From positions 55,239,590 through 55,303,589 of the forward strand of contig CM070908.1 of the NCBI GenBank assembly GCA_036417435.1: DNA of 64,000 bases. Reading direction: 5' to 3'. Positions 45,101-55,959 of this stretch are shown piece by piece (within the stretch, counting starts at the first letter, position 1; each line of letters opens with the position of its first letter). This DNA comes from Inia geoffrensis. Its lineage: Eukaryota > Chordata > Mammalia > Artiodactyla > Iniidae. The notes below the pieces were generated by a model. It made no database searches. It worked only from the letters and a program-made list of their open reading frames with translations, and had not been told where the DNA came from. The position numbers and the translations under genes were made by a program.

Positions 45101-45824
45101 ATATTTATTTTTACAGAGTTATGTCTGCTTTTTATTCCATATCCTAACATTGGCATGTTTCTGTTTCTCTTTCTGGTATTATTCAGTTTCTACCCACAAA
45201 GGAGAGAGCCTGAGGGAGGGGACTGATCAGCCCTGGGCTTCTGACCACCAGCTTCAGCCTCGGGTCCTCCTTGCAAAACCACAGCTGGGGAACGACACAG
45301 AGACCACGTGGTGTGGTTCTAATTCCTCTGACGTCTCATTTTCATTCTTCAATGATATTTATCTGCATCCAGCTTACACATAAATGTTTCCAGTAAAATG
45401 TTCCAAGTGCCTTTTTTCAGAAATCTGAATCCACATGAAAACAATGGCAACAAGAAAAAGGTGTAAACTTTCCAGAACAGGCCCAGATTTTGAAAATGTG
45501 ATAAAGAGGTTATTGTGCGTCCGAACTTTTCACACAAGAATTGGAGGAGATTTAACACCAGGAATAATAAACCGAGGAAAACCAGCTAATGCAGAGCAGA
45601 TGGGCCTGCAGGGCAGTGCTAAGCATTTCAATGTCTTTCCTCTTGGACCTTTGGACTCCAGATGACTGAGTGCCGGTTTCTCTAGCTCCAAATAAAGTTA
45701 ATGCAATTGGGGAAACCATCAGTATGGCTGGTTTGATTTCTGGAGTGATTAGTGGATTAAAGTTTTTCAAGACTGTACTATGCGGTGGGCATTTGACATT
45801 CACTACTTGAATCCTGACCACAGC

Positions 45825-45945
45825 TCCATTTTACTGATGAGAAAGCTGAGGTTTTAAAAGCACAAATCACTTGCTGAAGGGCACATAGCCAGTATGAGAG
45901 CCAGGATCAGTCCTAGGTCTGTCTGATTGCATATGCTGTGGTTCT
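45825..45945 (-). mobile_element. MIR fragment
   Basis: Reverse MIR core is readable: TTTTACTGATGAGAAAGCTG, AGGGCACATAGCCAGTATGA and CTAGGTCTGTCTGATTGCAT. Confidence 0.7.
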
Positions 45946-46024
45946 GCAAACTGGGTAATAAGAGAGCAGGGAAAAGGGGTCATGGTCACATAAATTTGAG
46001 AAACTCTGTGTATGTGTGTGTGTG

Positions 46025-47320
46025 TATATCTACATAGTAAAAGCCTTACTGAGGTATAATTGATCTGCAATAAGCTATACGTATTTAAACCGTACAACTC
46101 AATAAGTTTTGACCCGTGTCTATCTGCATGAAACCCTTACCACAATCAAGGTAGTGAACATCTCCATTACTTCCAGTAGTTTCCTTGTGCCCCTTTGTAA
46201 TTCCTCCCTCTTCTCCCTCCCACCGTTGATCCCAGACAATCGCTGTTCTCCTTTCTGTCACTGTGGATTAGTTGTACTTTCTAGAGTTTTATATAAATTG
46301 AATCATACCGGGTGTAGTCCTTGCCTGTCTTCTGTCACTTGGCATAATTTTTTGAGATTCATTCACGTTATTACATGTTTGTTCCTTTATAGGACTAAGT
46401 GGTGTTCCATTTATGAATCTGCCACAACTTATCTACTCATCTATAGATGGACATGGAGGTTGTTACCAGTTTGGAGCTATTACAAATAAAGTTGCTATGA
46501 ACATTCGTGTTCAAGTCTTTATATGACATAAGCTTTCTTGGATAAATACCTAAGAGTGGAAGGGCTAGATCATATGGTAGGTGTATGTTTAACTTTTAAA
46601 GAAACTGTTAAACTGTGTTTCAAAGTGGTTGCACCATTTTACCAGCAGTGTATGGGAGTTCTCGTTCCTCCTCATCGGCACTTGGTGTGGTCAGTCTTTT
46701 AAATGTTTACCATCCTAATAGGTATGTAGCGATATCAGATTTTCGTACGGTTTTAACCTGCATTTCCCTAATGACTAAGAACATCGAGTATGTTTTTCTG
46801 TGCTTGTTTACATCTATATATCTTCTTTAGTTAAGTGTTCAAATATTTGCATATTTTAATAGAGTTGTTTTTTACTGAGATTTGAGAGTTCTTTATACTT
46901 ATTGGATGCAAGTCTTTTAATAGATATATGTTTTGCAAAGATTTTTCTTCAAGTCTGGGCTTGTATTTTCATTCTCTTGCCAATGTCCTTTGAAGAACAG
47001 AAGTGTTTTTTTTTTTTTTTTTTTGTAACTCTGGTGAAGTCCAGTTTATTTATTTATTTTAAAATTTATTGAAGTATAGTTGATTTACAATGTTGTGTTA
47101 ATTTCAGCTGTACAGCAAGGTGATTCAGTTATTCATATGTATATATATCCTTTTTCATATTCTTTTCCTTTATGGATTATCACAGGATATTGAATATAGT
47201 GCCCTGTGCTATACAGTAGGACCTTATTGTTTATATCTGTTGAAGTCCACTTTATAGTCCACATTTCTTCTACTTCATATTTTTAAAACCTTAGGTACCT
47301 TCTGGAAGAATTCTTGGCTT
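46025..47320 (-). mobile_element. Old L1 ORF2 3' part, split by a younger L1 end
   Basis: Reverse ORF2 text spans the interval (GTTTTGACCCGTGTCTATCT, GGGCTAGATCATATGGTAGG, GCCAATGTCCTTTGAAG). It resumes after the insertion at 47,050-47,240. It has many stops. Confidence 0.8.
47050..47240 (-). mobile_element. Younger L1 3' end, 5'-truncated
   Basis: The text is AAAATTTATTGAAGTATAGT through CTGTGCTATACAGTAGGACC. It is flanked by GAAGTCCAGTTTAT on the left and GAAGTCCACTTTAT on the right, a target duplication inside the older L1. Confidence 0.85.
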
Positions 47321-47655
47321 GAATTTACAACTCACAAATTTGCTCTTTGGCAACCTATTCTCCTATTCAGCCTATATGCTGAATTTTTTTCAACGATCAG
47401 ATACTTAAAAGTCATTCATCATGTTTGCAACATGGTAATCTTACATCTCCCTGAGAATAGCAATTATTCAGTTCAGTCTATGAAATTTGTTTTCTTGGCG
47501 TAATTGTTACACTTGGTAAGACGGTGACATCTTTCTTGCACAGCTGCTAGGTGATGCTTAGCTGAGGAGTCATGTATTTGAGGACCCCTGTTGGCTGGTC
47601 TTTGCCTGTTGTGCCCACTTCGAGGATGAGGAGTGAGAGGCAACACAGCACCGCA

Positions 47656-47670
47656 CCACCAGAGGGCGCT
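47656..47670 (+). promoter_or_regulatory. CTCF-like motif
   Basis: CCACCAGAGGGCGCT matches the well-known CTCF core (CCASYAGRKGGCRS) closely. It lies in a repeat-free stretch between the two genes. Binding is an inference. Confidence 0.6.
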
Positions 47671-48117
47671 TTCTTGGGGGCAGGAACTCCTCACTCCTCC
47701 CTGGTGCAGTCAGCCCCCTGGGACACTGTCTAACGACTCATACTCCATGGTCCTACATGGAAGCGGACACCTCTACTACTGCTGCCTAGTCCCAGGGGCA
47801 ATGAGGACAAGGCATGGACCTGACAACTCCTACTCAGGTGCCCCAGCTTGTGCCCCGTCAGGGGCTCCAAGCTGCTCTTTTCCTTCTCTCCCATACATAC
47901 CTTCAGGCTTTGAGCATCGTTGGAACCACTGCCCAACTTCTATCTACTTCTATGCAAGAGTCCTCTCCCATGTGTACCTAAGTATAGGATTCCTTTCAAA
48001 ATCTGATTAGACTGCCTTCCGTATTTCAGGGATTTAAAATATTCCTTATCTAAAAGGAAACCCCTTCCAATTTTCCAACATTATTATGGATCAAAAACAC
48101 ATTTGTCTCATTTCTAG

Positions 48118-48324
48118 GGCTTCCCTAGTGGCGCAGTGGTTGGGCGTCCGCCTGCCGATGCAGGGGACGCGGGTTCGTGCCCCGGTCCGGGAGGATCCCA
48201 CATGCCGCGGAGCGGCTGGGCCCGTGAGCCGTGGCCGCTGCGCCTGCGCGTCCGGAGCCTGCGCTCCGCAACGGGAGAGGCCACAGCAGTGAGAGGCCCG
48301 CGTACTGAAACAAACAAACCAACC
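48118..48324 (+). mobile_element. CHR SINE, short form
   Basis: This sense copy has a 19-bp target duplication, ACATTTGTCTCATTTCTAG at 48,099-48,117 and ACATTTGTCCCATTTGTAG from 48,325 (two mismatches). Confidence 0.93.
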
Positions 48325-48505
48325 ACATTTGTCCCATTTGTAGAGACTTGTGATGGGAGGAGAGGCTGTAACTGATGCTTCGTTGTCCAACCTGAATGGA
48401 ACCTGTGGGCAGCACTTGCATCTGTAGAAGAATCTCAGTATTTGAAAGACCACCAGTGCAGACCCCATATGCTAAATGTTGTCATGACAATGTGGTTTGC
48501 AACTT

Positions 48506-48626
48506 TTTTCTTTTGGCCTCCCCACGTGGCACACGAGACCTTAGTTCCCTGACCAGGGATCGAACCCCCGACCCGTGCAGTGGAATAGCTGAGTCTTAAC
48601 CATTGGACCACCAGTGAAGCCCCTTC
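48506..48626 (-). mobile_element. Short tRNA-derived SINE (CHR-related)
   Basis: This is an antisense short copy, TTAGTTCCCTGACCAGGGAT to GGACCACCAGTGAAGCCCC. It is flanked by GTTTGCAACTT at 48,495-48,505 and 48,627-48,637. Confidence 0.9.
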
Positions 48627-49524
48627 GTTTGCAACTTTGATGTTTGCACATTGGGGAAAGTTTACCAGGGCCCACCATCTGAGGGGAATGCATGACCATT
48701 GTCAGAAATGAAAATCTGCCCATTTCTCTCCATGCTGGAAGGGCCACGTGTCTGTGCTACGGTTGACAGTCCCAGCCGAGCCCAGACTTTCAGTCATTCC
48801 CACCAAAGGACCAGATGTGTGAATCAAGCCATCTTGGATCCTGTAGACAAGCCCAGCTGCCAGGTAAGTACCACCGAGACCCTCAGGTGATGCCACATGA
48901 AACAACTGAAGAATTGCCCCACCAAGCCCCCATTCCTTAGCAGGCTGCTAAGTGCTTGAGCTGTAACAGTGAAGCCCTTCTGGAGAGCAGTCCTGTGAGG
49001 GAAGCAGATGACAGACCAGTTAATAACATTATGAAAGGGGTTGAAATGGGGGGAGATGGCTGGCAAAGCATGCTTTAGGAGCACCGAGGAAGGGTATCTT
49101 TTAGCTGCACGTATACAGGCACTGCACACAGTGCACTTAAACCCTGTGAACAGTGGGTAGCAGCTGCGGGAAATCTCTAAGGAGGACATTACTGGAGTCT
49201 TCACCAATGGCCCACATCTGGGAAACTGGTGAGAGGCAGATTTGACAATTTGCTACAGTGATTGTAGAGAAGGAAGCCCAGCTGGGGTGGGCTGCTCACG
49301 TGAGGATGAGGTCGTGGCTGCACCACTGTGGGTTCTGTCTCAGCCTTCCACAAGCTGTACCTGAAGCACGTGGGGATGTGAGGTATTGAACTTTTAAGTC
49401 AGAAAAGGCTCTAAAATGGCTCACTTAACAAGGAAGCTACTTTAAGAACAGTGCTTTGAATTTTTTCTCTTTTAATCCAAATGCAAATAGCTATTTCTAA
49501 GAGTAAAAAAATGCATAATAATAA

Positions 49525-49690
49525 TGATTAAATCGCTAACACTTATCACTGGCTTTCCACGTGCCAAATACTGTACTGTGTGCTTTAGGAGGCATATTTT
49601 GCTGAATCCCCCACAGCAACCCTCTGTGATCCTCTCTTTACAAATAGGGAAACTGAGCCTTGGAGAGGTTAAGGAACTTCTCAAGGTGAC
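49525..49690 (-). mobile_element. MIR fragment
   Basis: The phrases AAATACTGTACTGTGTGCTT, AATAGGGAAACTGAGCCTTG and GAGAGGTTAAGGAACTTCTC are reverse MIR. Confidence 0.7.
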
Positions 49691-50085
49691 ATACATGATG
49701 TTATGGCTGAATGCGTGTGTCCTCCCAAAATGCATTGAAGTCCTAACCCCCAGCGTGCCTGTATTTGGAGTAAGGAAGTAACTGAAGTTAAATTAGGTCA
49801 TAAGAGTGAAGCCCCATCCCAATAGGATTAGTGCCTTTATGAGAAGAGATGCCAGAGAGCTGCCTTTCTCTCCATGTGTTTGCCCAAAGAAGAGGTCGTG
49901 TGACACATAGCAAGAAGGTGGCTGTCTGCAACCCAAGGGAAGAGTTCTCACCAGTCACTGACCCTGGTGGCACCTTGATCTTGGAGTTTCAGCCTTCACA
50001 ACTGTGAGGAAGTAAATTTCTGTTGTTTAAGCCACCCAGTCTGTGGGATTTTGTTATGGTGGCCCCAGCAGGTTATATACCTGAC
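49690..50085 (+). repeat. MLT1-type (ERVL-MaLR) LTR
   Basis: The order TTATGGCTGAATGCGTGTGT, TGAAGTCCTAACCCCCAGCG, ATTAGTGCCTTTATGAGAAG, CACCTTGATCTTGGAGTTTC and TTGTTTAAGCCACCCAGTCT is that of an MLT1-class LTR. It is non-coding. Confidence 0.78.
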
Positions 50086-50247
50086 AACCCACCACACTGG
50101 GATTATGAGCACCAGAGCCCCTGACTCATCACCCTGAACTGCCTCCTAGAAATATCATCATTTGAAAAGTTTTACATTTTGTAAAGTGGCATGCTACTTT
50201 TAATATTTAAATTGACGTGAGACGTGTTTTCAAAACTTGACATTATC

Positions 50248-50593
50248 GGGACATCCCTGGTGGCGCAGTGGTTAAGAATCCACCTGCCAATGCAGGGGAC
50301 ACGGGTTCCATCCCTGGTCCGGGGAGATCCCACATGCCGTGGAGCAACTATGTGTGCCACAACTACTGAGCCTGCGCTGTACAGCCTGCAAGCCACAACT
50401 ACTGAGCCTTCGTGCTACAACAACTGAAGCCCACACGCCTAGAGCCCGTGCTCTGCAACAAGATAAGCCACCACAGTGAGAAGCCCGTGTACCGCAATGA
50501 AGAGTAGCCCCTGCTCGCGACAACTAGAGAAAGCCTGCGCGCAGCAACGAAGACCCAAAGCAGCCAAAAATAAATAAAATAAATAAATAAAAC
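50248..50593 (+). mobile_element. CHR SINE, long form
   Basis: This sense copy has the target duplication CTTGACATTATC at 50,236-50,247 and CTTGGCATTATC at 50,594-50,605, with a (AAAT)n tail. Confidence 0.92.
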
Positions 50594-51295
50594 CTTGGCA
50601 TTATCTATGCTAACATTGATGGTTGTTACTTAAAGCAGTTTCACTAAATTTGGATCTCTGGAAAAAACATTTTTTTGAACATGGAAGCAGGTTGGAAATA
50701 TTGCACCCAGTAATAACAGTGAGACTTTTGGCATATGAAATACTTCAGTGGGAAAGTATTTGCTTAAATCTCTGCCTGCTATTATAGTTGAAGGTTTGGT
50801 GATAGTATTTGCCCTTCCCATGAACTTCCTGGATTTCAAAACCATGTGGAAGTGTAGCTTGTCTTATACGAAAAATAAAGTCGGAGAACTTTTAAAGAAT
50901 TAACATCAAGAAATGCATTAAGCTAAGTATCAGTTGTTTAGAGAATGATTACCTGGTGTGTGAATGATCTTGGTCCTTTGATTTCTCCCCCTCCTTTGAC
51001 AATACCATAAGGATACTTTTCTTCCACAGGTTGGCTGCTGTCCTTCTTAACCTCTACTGGGAGTGCAAGCGGGTGTCAGCCCCTCGACAGAGGCCAGGCT
51101 GTTCTAACAGGCTTTCACTTTGATGAATGCTTTGGCTTTATGGGTGGAGCATCTTTTACATCCACTGCTGGCTCTCTGTAGACCATTTAAGCAGTACAAA
51201 AGGAAAGATAGATGATGGGTAAGTAAGTAGGTAGATGGATAGATGATACATAAATCAGCAAGAACAGCCCACAATCTGAGCTATAACCATTACAG

Positions 51296-51354
51296 TTTAT
51301 ATATATATAAATATATATATATATAAAATATATATAAATGACATATATAACCAG

Positions 51355-51411
<57 letters not shown>
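51296..51411. repeat. (TA)n microsatellite
   Basis: There are two blocks of alternating TA. The second (about 51,355-51,411) is an almost unbroken run of more than 25 units. An AT-rich degenerate block at 51,850-51,905 is related in composition. Confidence 0.95.
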
Positions 51412-51414
<3 letters not shown>

Positions 51415-51544
51415 AAACATATAACATTTCAGGTAAACATCCAGACCTCTTTTTTGGGGGGCGTTATTAATTTTATTTATTGCTTATTCATTTCCTATTT
51501 CATCAATTTCCTCTGTATTATTTCCATTCTTTTTTTCTTTTTAA

Positions 51545-51720
51545 AAATTTTTAAAAATTAATATAATTTTAAAGGTTACACTCCATTTAGTTATTACAAA
51601 ATATTGGCTATATTCCCCATGTTGTACAATACATCCTTGAACATATCTTACACCTAATCGTTTGTATCTCCCACTCTTCCACCCCTCTATTATCTCTCCC
51701 CCCCCACTCAGACCTCTTTT
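51545..51720 (-). mobile_element. L1 3' end fragment
   Basis: The phrases GGCTATATTCCCCATGTTGT, ACAATACATCC and ATCGTTTGTATCTCCCACTC match the L1 3' end seen at 62.9-63.1 kb. Confidence 0.65.
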
Positions 51721-52106
51721 TATGAGCATGTATACATATATAGATGCATGAAAATCTACATATATCAGATCATCATATTTTGAGCATATTAGACCTTGTA
51801 GGATGCAGCTCAAACAGTGCTTACAGGGAAATTTAGTGTATGTGTATACACATGTATTATATATAGTATATATTTTATATAATATATATTATATAAAATA
51901 TATAATAGAAAAGAATTAGAAAAAGCGTAAGGCTAAAAATCTAAGCAACTATCTCAAGGAGCTAGAGAAGAGTATTGCAAATTAAATCCAGAGAAAGTAG
52001 AAGGAAAGAAATAATTAAAAACAGAAATCAATAAATAAAAATTTAAAATTAAAAAGTAAATGCATTATAGAAAGAAAACCACCAAAGTTAAAAGTGGGTT
52101 CTTTGA

Positions 52107-52319
52107 GGGCTTCTCTGGTGGCGCAGTGGTTGAGAGTCCGCCTGCCGATGCGGGGGACACGGGTTCGTGCCCCGGTCTGGGAGGATCCCGCATGCCGCGG
52201 AGCGGCTGGGCCCGTGAGCCATGGCCGCTGAGCCTGCGCGTCTGGAGCCTGTGCTCCGCAACGGGAGACGCCACAGCAGTGAGAGGCCCGTGTACCGCCA
52301 AAAAAAAAAAAAAAAAAAA
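52107..52319 (+). mobile_element. CHR SINE, short form, young-looking
   Basis: This sense copy has a 14-bp target duplication AGTGGGTTCTTTGA at 52,093-52,106 and 52,320-52,333 and a pure A-tail of about 20 bases. It carries the A and B boxes. Confidence 0.94.
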
Positions 52320-52784
52320 AGTGGGTTCTTTGAAATAATTAAGAAAATTAATAGCTCCTACAAAGACAGATCAAGAAATAAAGACCAAAAATACAAATTA
52401 CAAATAACGGGCATGAAAATCCTGACATCACTACAGACTCTACAGACATTAAAAAGGTAATGATTCTGAGAGTGTGGTCAAGGAAGGACAAGGGCTTGAA
52501 CTGAACCCAGTAGATGAGAATGAGTTGGTGGATTTGAAAGCTTGAGGAGGTGGAATAAACAGACTGGTTGGATTGGGTGTGGGAGAGAAATAGGTGTAAC
52601 AGTTTGTGCTGAGCTCTCTCTTAGGTGACTGGGTGGCCAAGGGGCGGCACTAGTGAGGCTGGGCAGCTCAGATGGAGAACCAAGCTTGGTGAAATTCGGC
52701 TAAAACCAACTTTTCCCAATTTAATTTTATTGCTTTTTTTACTTGCTGCCTAAAAACCAATTCCCCCCTCCCCAAAAAAACCCC

Positions 52785-53452
52785 CCAGAAAATAACAAGT
52801 GTTGTGAGAATGTAGAGAAATTGAAACTGCGCACTGTTTGTGGGGAGGTAAAATGCAGCGCAGTCACTCTGGAAAAGTGTGGCAGTTCCTCAAAGTATTA
52901 AACATAGAATTACTATGTTATCCAGCAATTCCACTTCTCGGTATATACCCTAAAGAATGGAAGGCACTTATCTCGAACAGATAGCTGTATACCTATGTTA
53001 ATAGCAGTATTATTCACAATAGCCAAAAAGTGGAAACAAACCAAGTGTCTTTCAAAGGATCGACAGATAAAGAAAATGTGGTGTGTAAGTACAGTCTTTA
53101 AAAAGGAAAGAAATTTTGATGCGTGGTACAACATGAATGGACCTTGAGGGCATTATGCTAAGTGGATTGTCAGACATGAAAAGACAAATACTGTATGATT
53201 CCATTCATGTGGGGTACTTAGAGTAGCGAAATTCACAGACAGAATGGTTGCCAAGGGCTAGAGGGAGGGGAGAAAAGAGGAGTTACTGTTTAATGGATAT
53301 AGAGTTACAGTTTTGCAAGATTAAAGTTCTAGAGGTGGCTGGTGGTGGCTGCACAATAATGTGAATGTACTTAATGCCACCAAACTGTACACTTTAAGAT
53401 GGTTAAGATGGTGAATTTTATGTTATGTGTATTTTATCCAGTTAAACCAGAG
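52785..53452 (+). mobile_element. L1 3' end (ORF2 tail and 3' UTR), sense
   Basis: Forward L1 text is readable: ATCCAGCAATTCCACTTCTC, CAATAGCCAAAAAGTGGAAA and CACTTTAAGATGGTTAAGAT. It stops where the CpG island begins and has many in-frame stops. Confidence 0.82.
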
Positions 53453-53612
53453 ACGCAAATAAAGACCCAGTACAATAGAGCGCACAGCCGCGGGGAGAAT
53501 TAGGGTCGCCTAGGGACCGAGCGCCCAGGGCGCTATCTGGAAGGGGACGTGGGGCGCTCGGGCAGGTCTCCAGAGTCCTCCGCGGCCGCGGTAGGCGGTG
53601 GGGGACTCGTGG

Positions 53613-53627
53613 CCCGCAGAGGGCGCT
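53613..53627 (+). promoter_or_regulatory. CTCF-like motif in the ITGA9 promoter island
   Basis: CCCGCAGAGGGCGCT shares its last eleven bases with the motif at 47,656 and fits the CTCF core. It lies about 330 bp upstream of the ITGA9 ATG, in the same orientation as the other motif. Confidence 0.5.
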
Positions 53628-53959
53628 GCTGCACCATCCCGCCGCTTGCCGCCCAGGCCGCCCACCCCGCGGGCGCGCCTCTCCGCAGTCCACTGCCGAC
53701 CGGCCGGGGACCCGCTTGTTCCGAGCGCGCACACTTCTCGGCCGGACGGAGGACGCCGCCAGCTCCTGGCCGCCCCTGTACTCGCCTGCGGCGGCAGCTC
53801 GGCGCACCGCCCCCGGCCCGGCACCGCGTCGCGCCCGCGTCCGAGCGCAGAACTCCGTCTCCAGGAGCCTCCCGGCCGTCGGCGGACCCAGCGGCCCCGC
53901 CGCCGGCACGCTCGGCGCCCTGCTCTCGGGGCACAAGGGAGGGCGGCGGCCGGCTGGTG

Positions 53960-54144
53960 ATGGGCGGCCCGGCGGCGCGGAGGGGCGCCGGGGGGCTCCG
54001 CGCGCTGCTCCTGGCGCTGGTGGCCGCGGGGAGCCCCGCGGGCGCCTACAATCTGGACCCGCAGCGCCCCGTGCGCTTCCAGGGTCCCGCCGGGTCCTTT
54101 TTCGGCTACGCGGTGCTGGAGCACTTCCACGACAACACGCGCTG
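53960..54144 (+). CDS. ITGA9: ITGA9 exon 1 (integrin alpha-9, N-terminus)
   Basis: This is the first coding exon of the integrin alpha-9 subunit, which pairs with beta-1 at the cell surface and binds ligands such as tenascin-C, osteopontin and VCAM-1. The 61 complete codons begin MGGPAARRGAGG. A leucine/alanine-rich signal peptide (LRALLLALVAAG, cleavage probably after SPAGA near residue 29) is followed by the mature N-terminus YNLDPQRPVRFQGPAGSFFG, the opening of beta-propeller blade 1. The exon ends in the second base of a Trp codon before the donor GTGAGT at 54,145. The start has G at -3 and +4, a good Kozak context. An in-frame ATG at 53,549 also exists but would bury the signal peptide. 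The remaining exons lie beyond the window. Confidence 0.97.
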
Positions 54145-54876
54145 GTGAGTGCCCTCCCGGCCCGGACCCTGACCCCGGCCCGGCTGGTCCCGCTGTAGCC
54201 GCCAGGCCGTCGCTGCCGCCGCCTTTCCGGCCTCTCCACGCCGCCGTCCCGAGGGGGCGATTTAAATGTCTCGGTTGTGCGTAGCCCGGCCGCCGAGGAA
54301 AGGCGGGGAGGAGGAAGGACGCCGGTTCCCGGTCCAGCGTACTGTCCGGTGGGCGCCCGAGTCGGAGGGGGCCGGGCGCCTCCCCGCCGGGGTTGCCCAT
54401 CGCTCGGCCTCCCAGCCAGGCTCGGCTTAACTCTCTAGGTCGCAAAGTAACTTGGTTCTTCTGCCCCCGTGAGCCCCAGGCAGCCCGGCCAGAATCCCGA
54501 AGGCCCCGGGCTGCGGAGACAGACTCCTCAGTTCGGGGAACTCTTGGTGACACCCCATCCGCCTCGCCCGGGCTTTAAGCCTCTCCCGCCGGCTCTGCGC
54601 AGGAAGCGGAGTAACCCCGAGATGCGAGGGGAGTGGGCTGGGTGTGCATGGGGTCGGGGGGCGGGGATGCCGACTGTGTGGTCCCCCTTCACGCTCACCA
54701 GGCCCTCTGCGGAAGCGAGCTGAGAGGGTCCGGAGGCAGGGAAGGGGGATGGTCCTGGACCCCAGTGACAAGTCCGGTGGGATCGGTGGGTGATTTCTGG
54801 GGCAGCTACCCTGGAGACCGGTAGAGGTCAAGTAGTCCAGTTGCCCCCGAATGTCCCCTTAAGAGTCCCAAGAGGT

Positions 54877-54916
54877 GGGAGCTCTCCCCATGAGGCGGGA
54901 GCTCTCCCCATGAGGC
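54877..54916. repeat. 20-bp perfect tandem duplication
   Basis: GGGAGCTCTCCCCATGAGGC occurs twice head to tail at 54,877-54,896 and 54,897-54,916. Confidence 0.97.
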
Positions 54917-55646
54917 ACCACCTGTGAAGGGGCACGGAGCTTGAGTGCTCAACCCCAGGGGAGAAGCACCAGGGGAGGTTGGTCTCCCCTTGGCCCTTTC
55001 CTATGGACGAGAGGGAATGAAACAGCCACAGGAGGGGTCAACTCCTCCTCAAAGAGTTAGGGTGTGGGTAGTTCCCCAGTGGGGCCCCAGATGACAGCTG
55101 GTCTGGGGCTGGTTTTATTGTGTGGTCACCAGTGTGGACATCCTTGGGGGCTGCAGCCTGGGAGGGTGAAGTCAGCCCTGTGTGTGCGCTCAGGATGCAG
55201 TTCTGCTCAGAACTTGACAGAGGCTGATAGAAAAGGGAGGGTTTGTAGATTTGAGTTCTCTGGCGTTCCTGGAAAAGTGGGGACTCCGTGACCAGCCAGC
55301 CCTTTAACAATCATGCTGCTTAGGAGAGCCGCCTCCAAGAGAACAAGTTTTTAAGGTTTTTGTGTAGCTCCTGTCCAGTTCCCTATCTCTCTCCCTACCA
55401 TTTACCCCAGTTGCTGAGTTTAAGACCAGCTGTCTTTTCTTGCACTTGCCAAATCCCCCTTTTAAAGCAAGGCAGGCTGATGCCTTTTCTGTGTCCTCTG
55501 TACTCAGCGTCCACTGTGGACTTTGGTAGAGAAGGCAGCCTGGGCAGGAGCAATTGGAGAACACATCCCAGGATCCTAGGCCGGGCTCCTGAACTGTGTG
55601 ACCTTGGCACAAAGCATGTGGGGAGGCTGTTAAAGATAGAAGGGCT

Positions 55647-55959
55647 GGGGCTTCCCTGGTGGTGCAGTGGTTAAGAATCCGCCTGCCAATGCAGGGGGCC
55701 CGGGAAGATCCCACATGCCGCGGAGCAACTAAGCCCGTGCACCACAACTGCTGAACCTGCGCTGTAGAGCTTGTGTGACACAACTGCTGAGCCCGCGTGC
55801 CACAACTACTGAAGCCCATGCGCCTAGAGCCCGTGCTCCGCAACAAGAGAAGCCACTGCAATGAGAAGCCCGCGCGCCGCAGTGAAGAGTAGCCCCAACC
55901 AGAGAAAGACCCAACGCAGCCAAAAATAAAAATAAAAATTAATTAATTAAAAAAAAATT
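55647..55959 (+). mobile_element. CHR SINE, long form, B-box deletion
   Basis: This sense copy is flanked by GAAGGGCT on both sides (55,639 and 55,960). It runs CAATGCAGGGGGCCCGGGAA, so the ACGGGTTCGAGCCCTGGTC segment with the B box is missing. Confidence 0.9.

Larger units (their letters stand above)
31118..53450. other. GOLGA4-ITGA9 intergenic region
   Basis: I can support no gene in these 22 kb. Entries inside list the repeats. Stretches with no repeat or gene I recognise are 31,850-32,800, 36,900-37,630, 37,700-38,340, 38,620-39,900, 40,640-42,420, 42,710-43,230, 45,110-45,800, 47,330-48,090, 48,630-49,500, 50,610-51,280 and 51,830-52,090. Open frames there up to about 170 residues lie in GC-rich DNA, often on both strands, and show no family features. 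Confidence 0.75.
53455..54740. promoter_or_regulatory. ITGA9: CpG island / ITGA9 promoter region
   Basis: Composition switches sharply from AT-rich L1 to very GC-rich, CpG-dense sequence and fades in the early intron. It encloses the first coding exon. No convincing TATA box is visible, as usual for CpG-island promoters, so the transcription start cannot be placed. Long frames on both strands here are a by-product of the lack of AT-rich stop codons. Confidence 0.88.

Noticed and set aside
48118..48324. tRNA-like A and B boxes
   Set aside because: They belong to tRNA-derived SINEs; none folds as a plausible free tRNA gene with its own terminator.
53442..54553. Long reverse-strand open frames (265 and 347 residues) across the ITGA9 promoter
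   Set aside because: They lie opposite ITGA9 exon 1 in CpG-island DNA where stop codons are rare. The proteins are low-complexity R/P/G/A with no domain.
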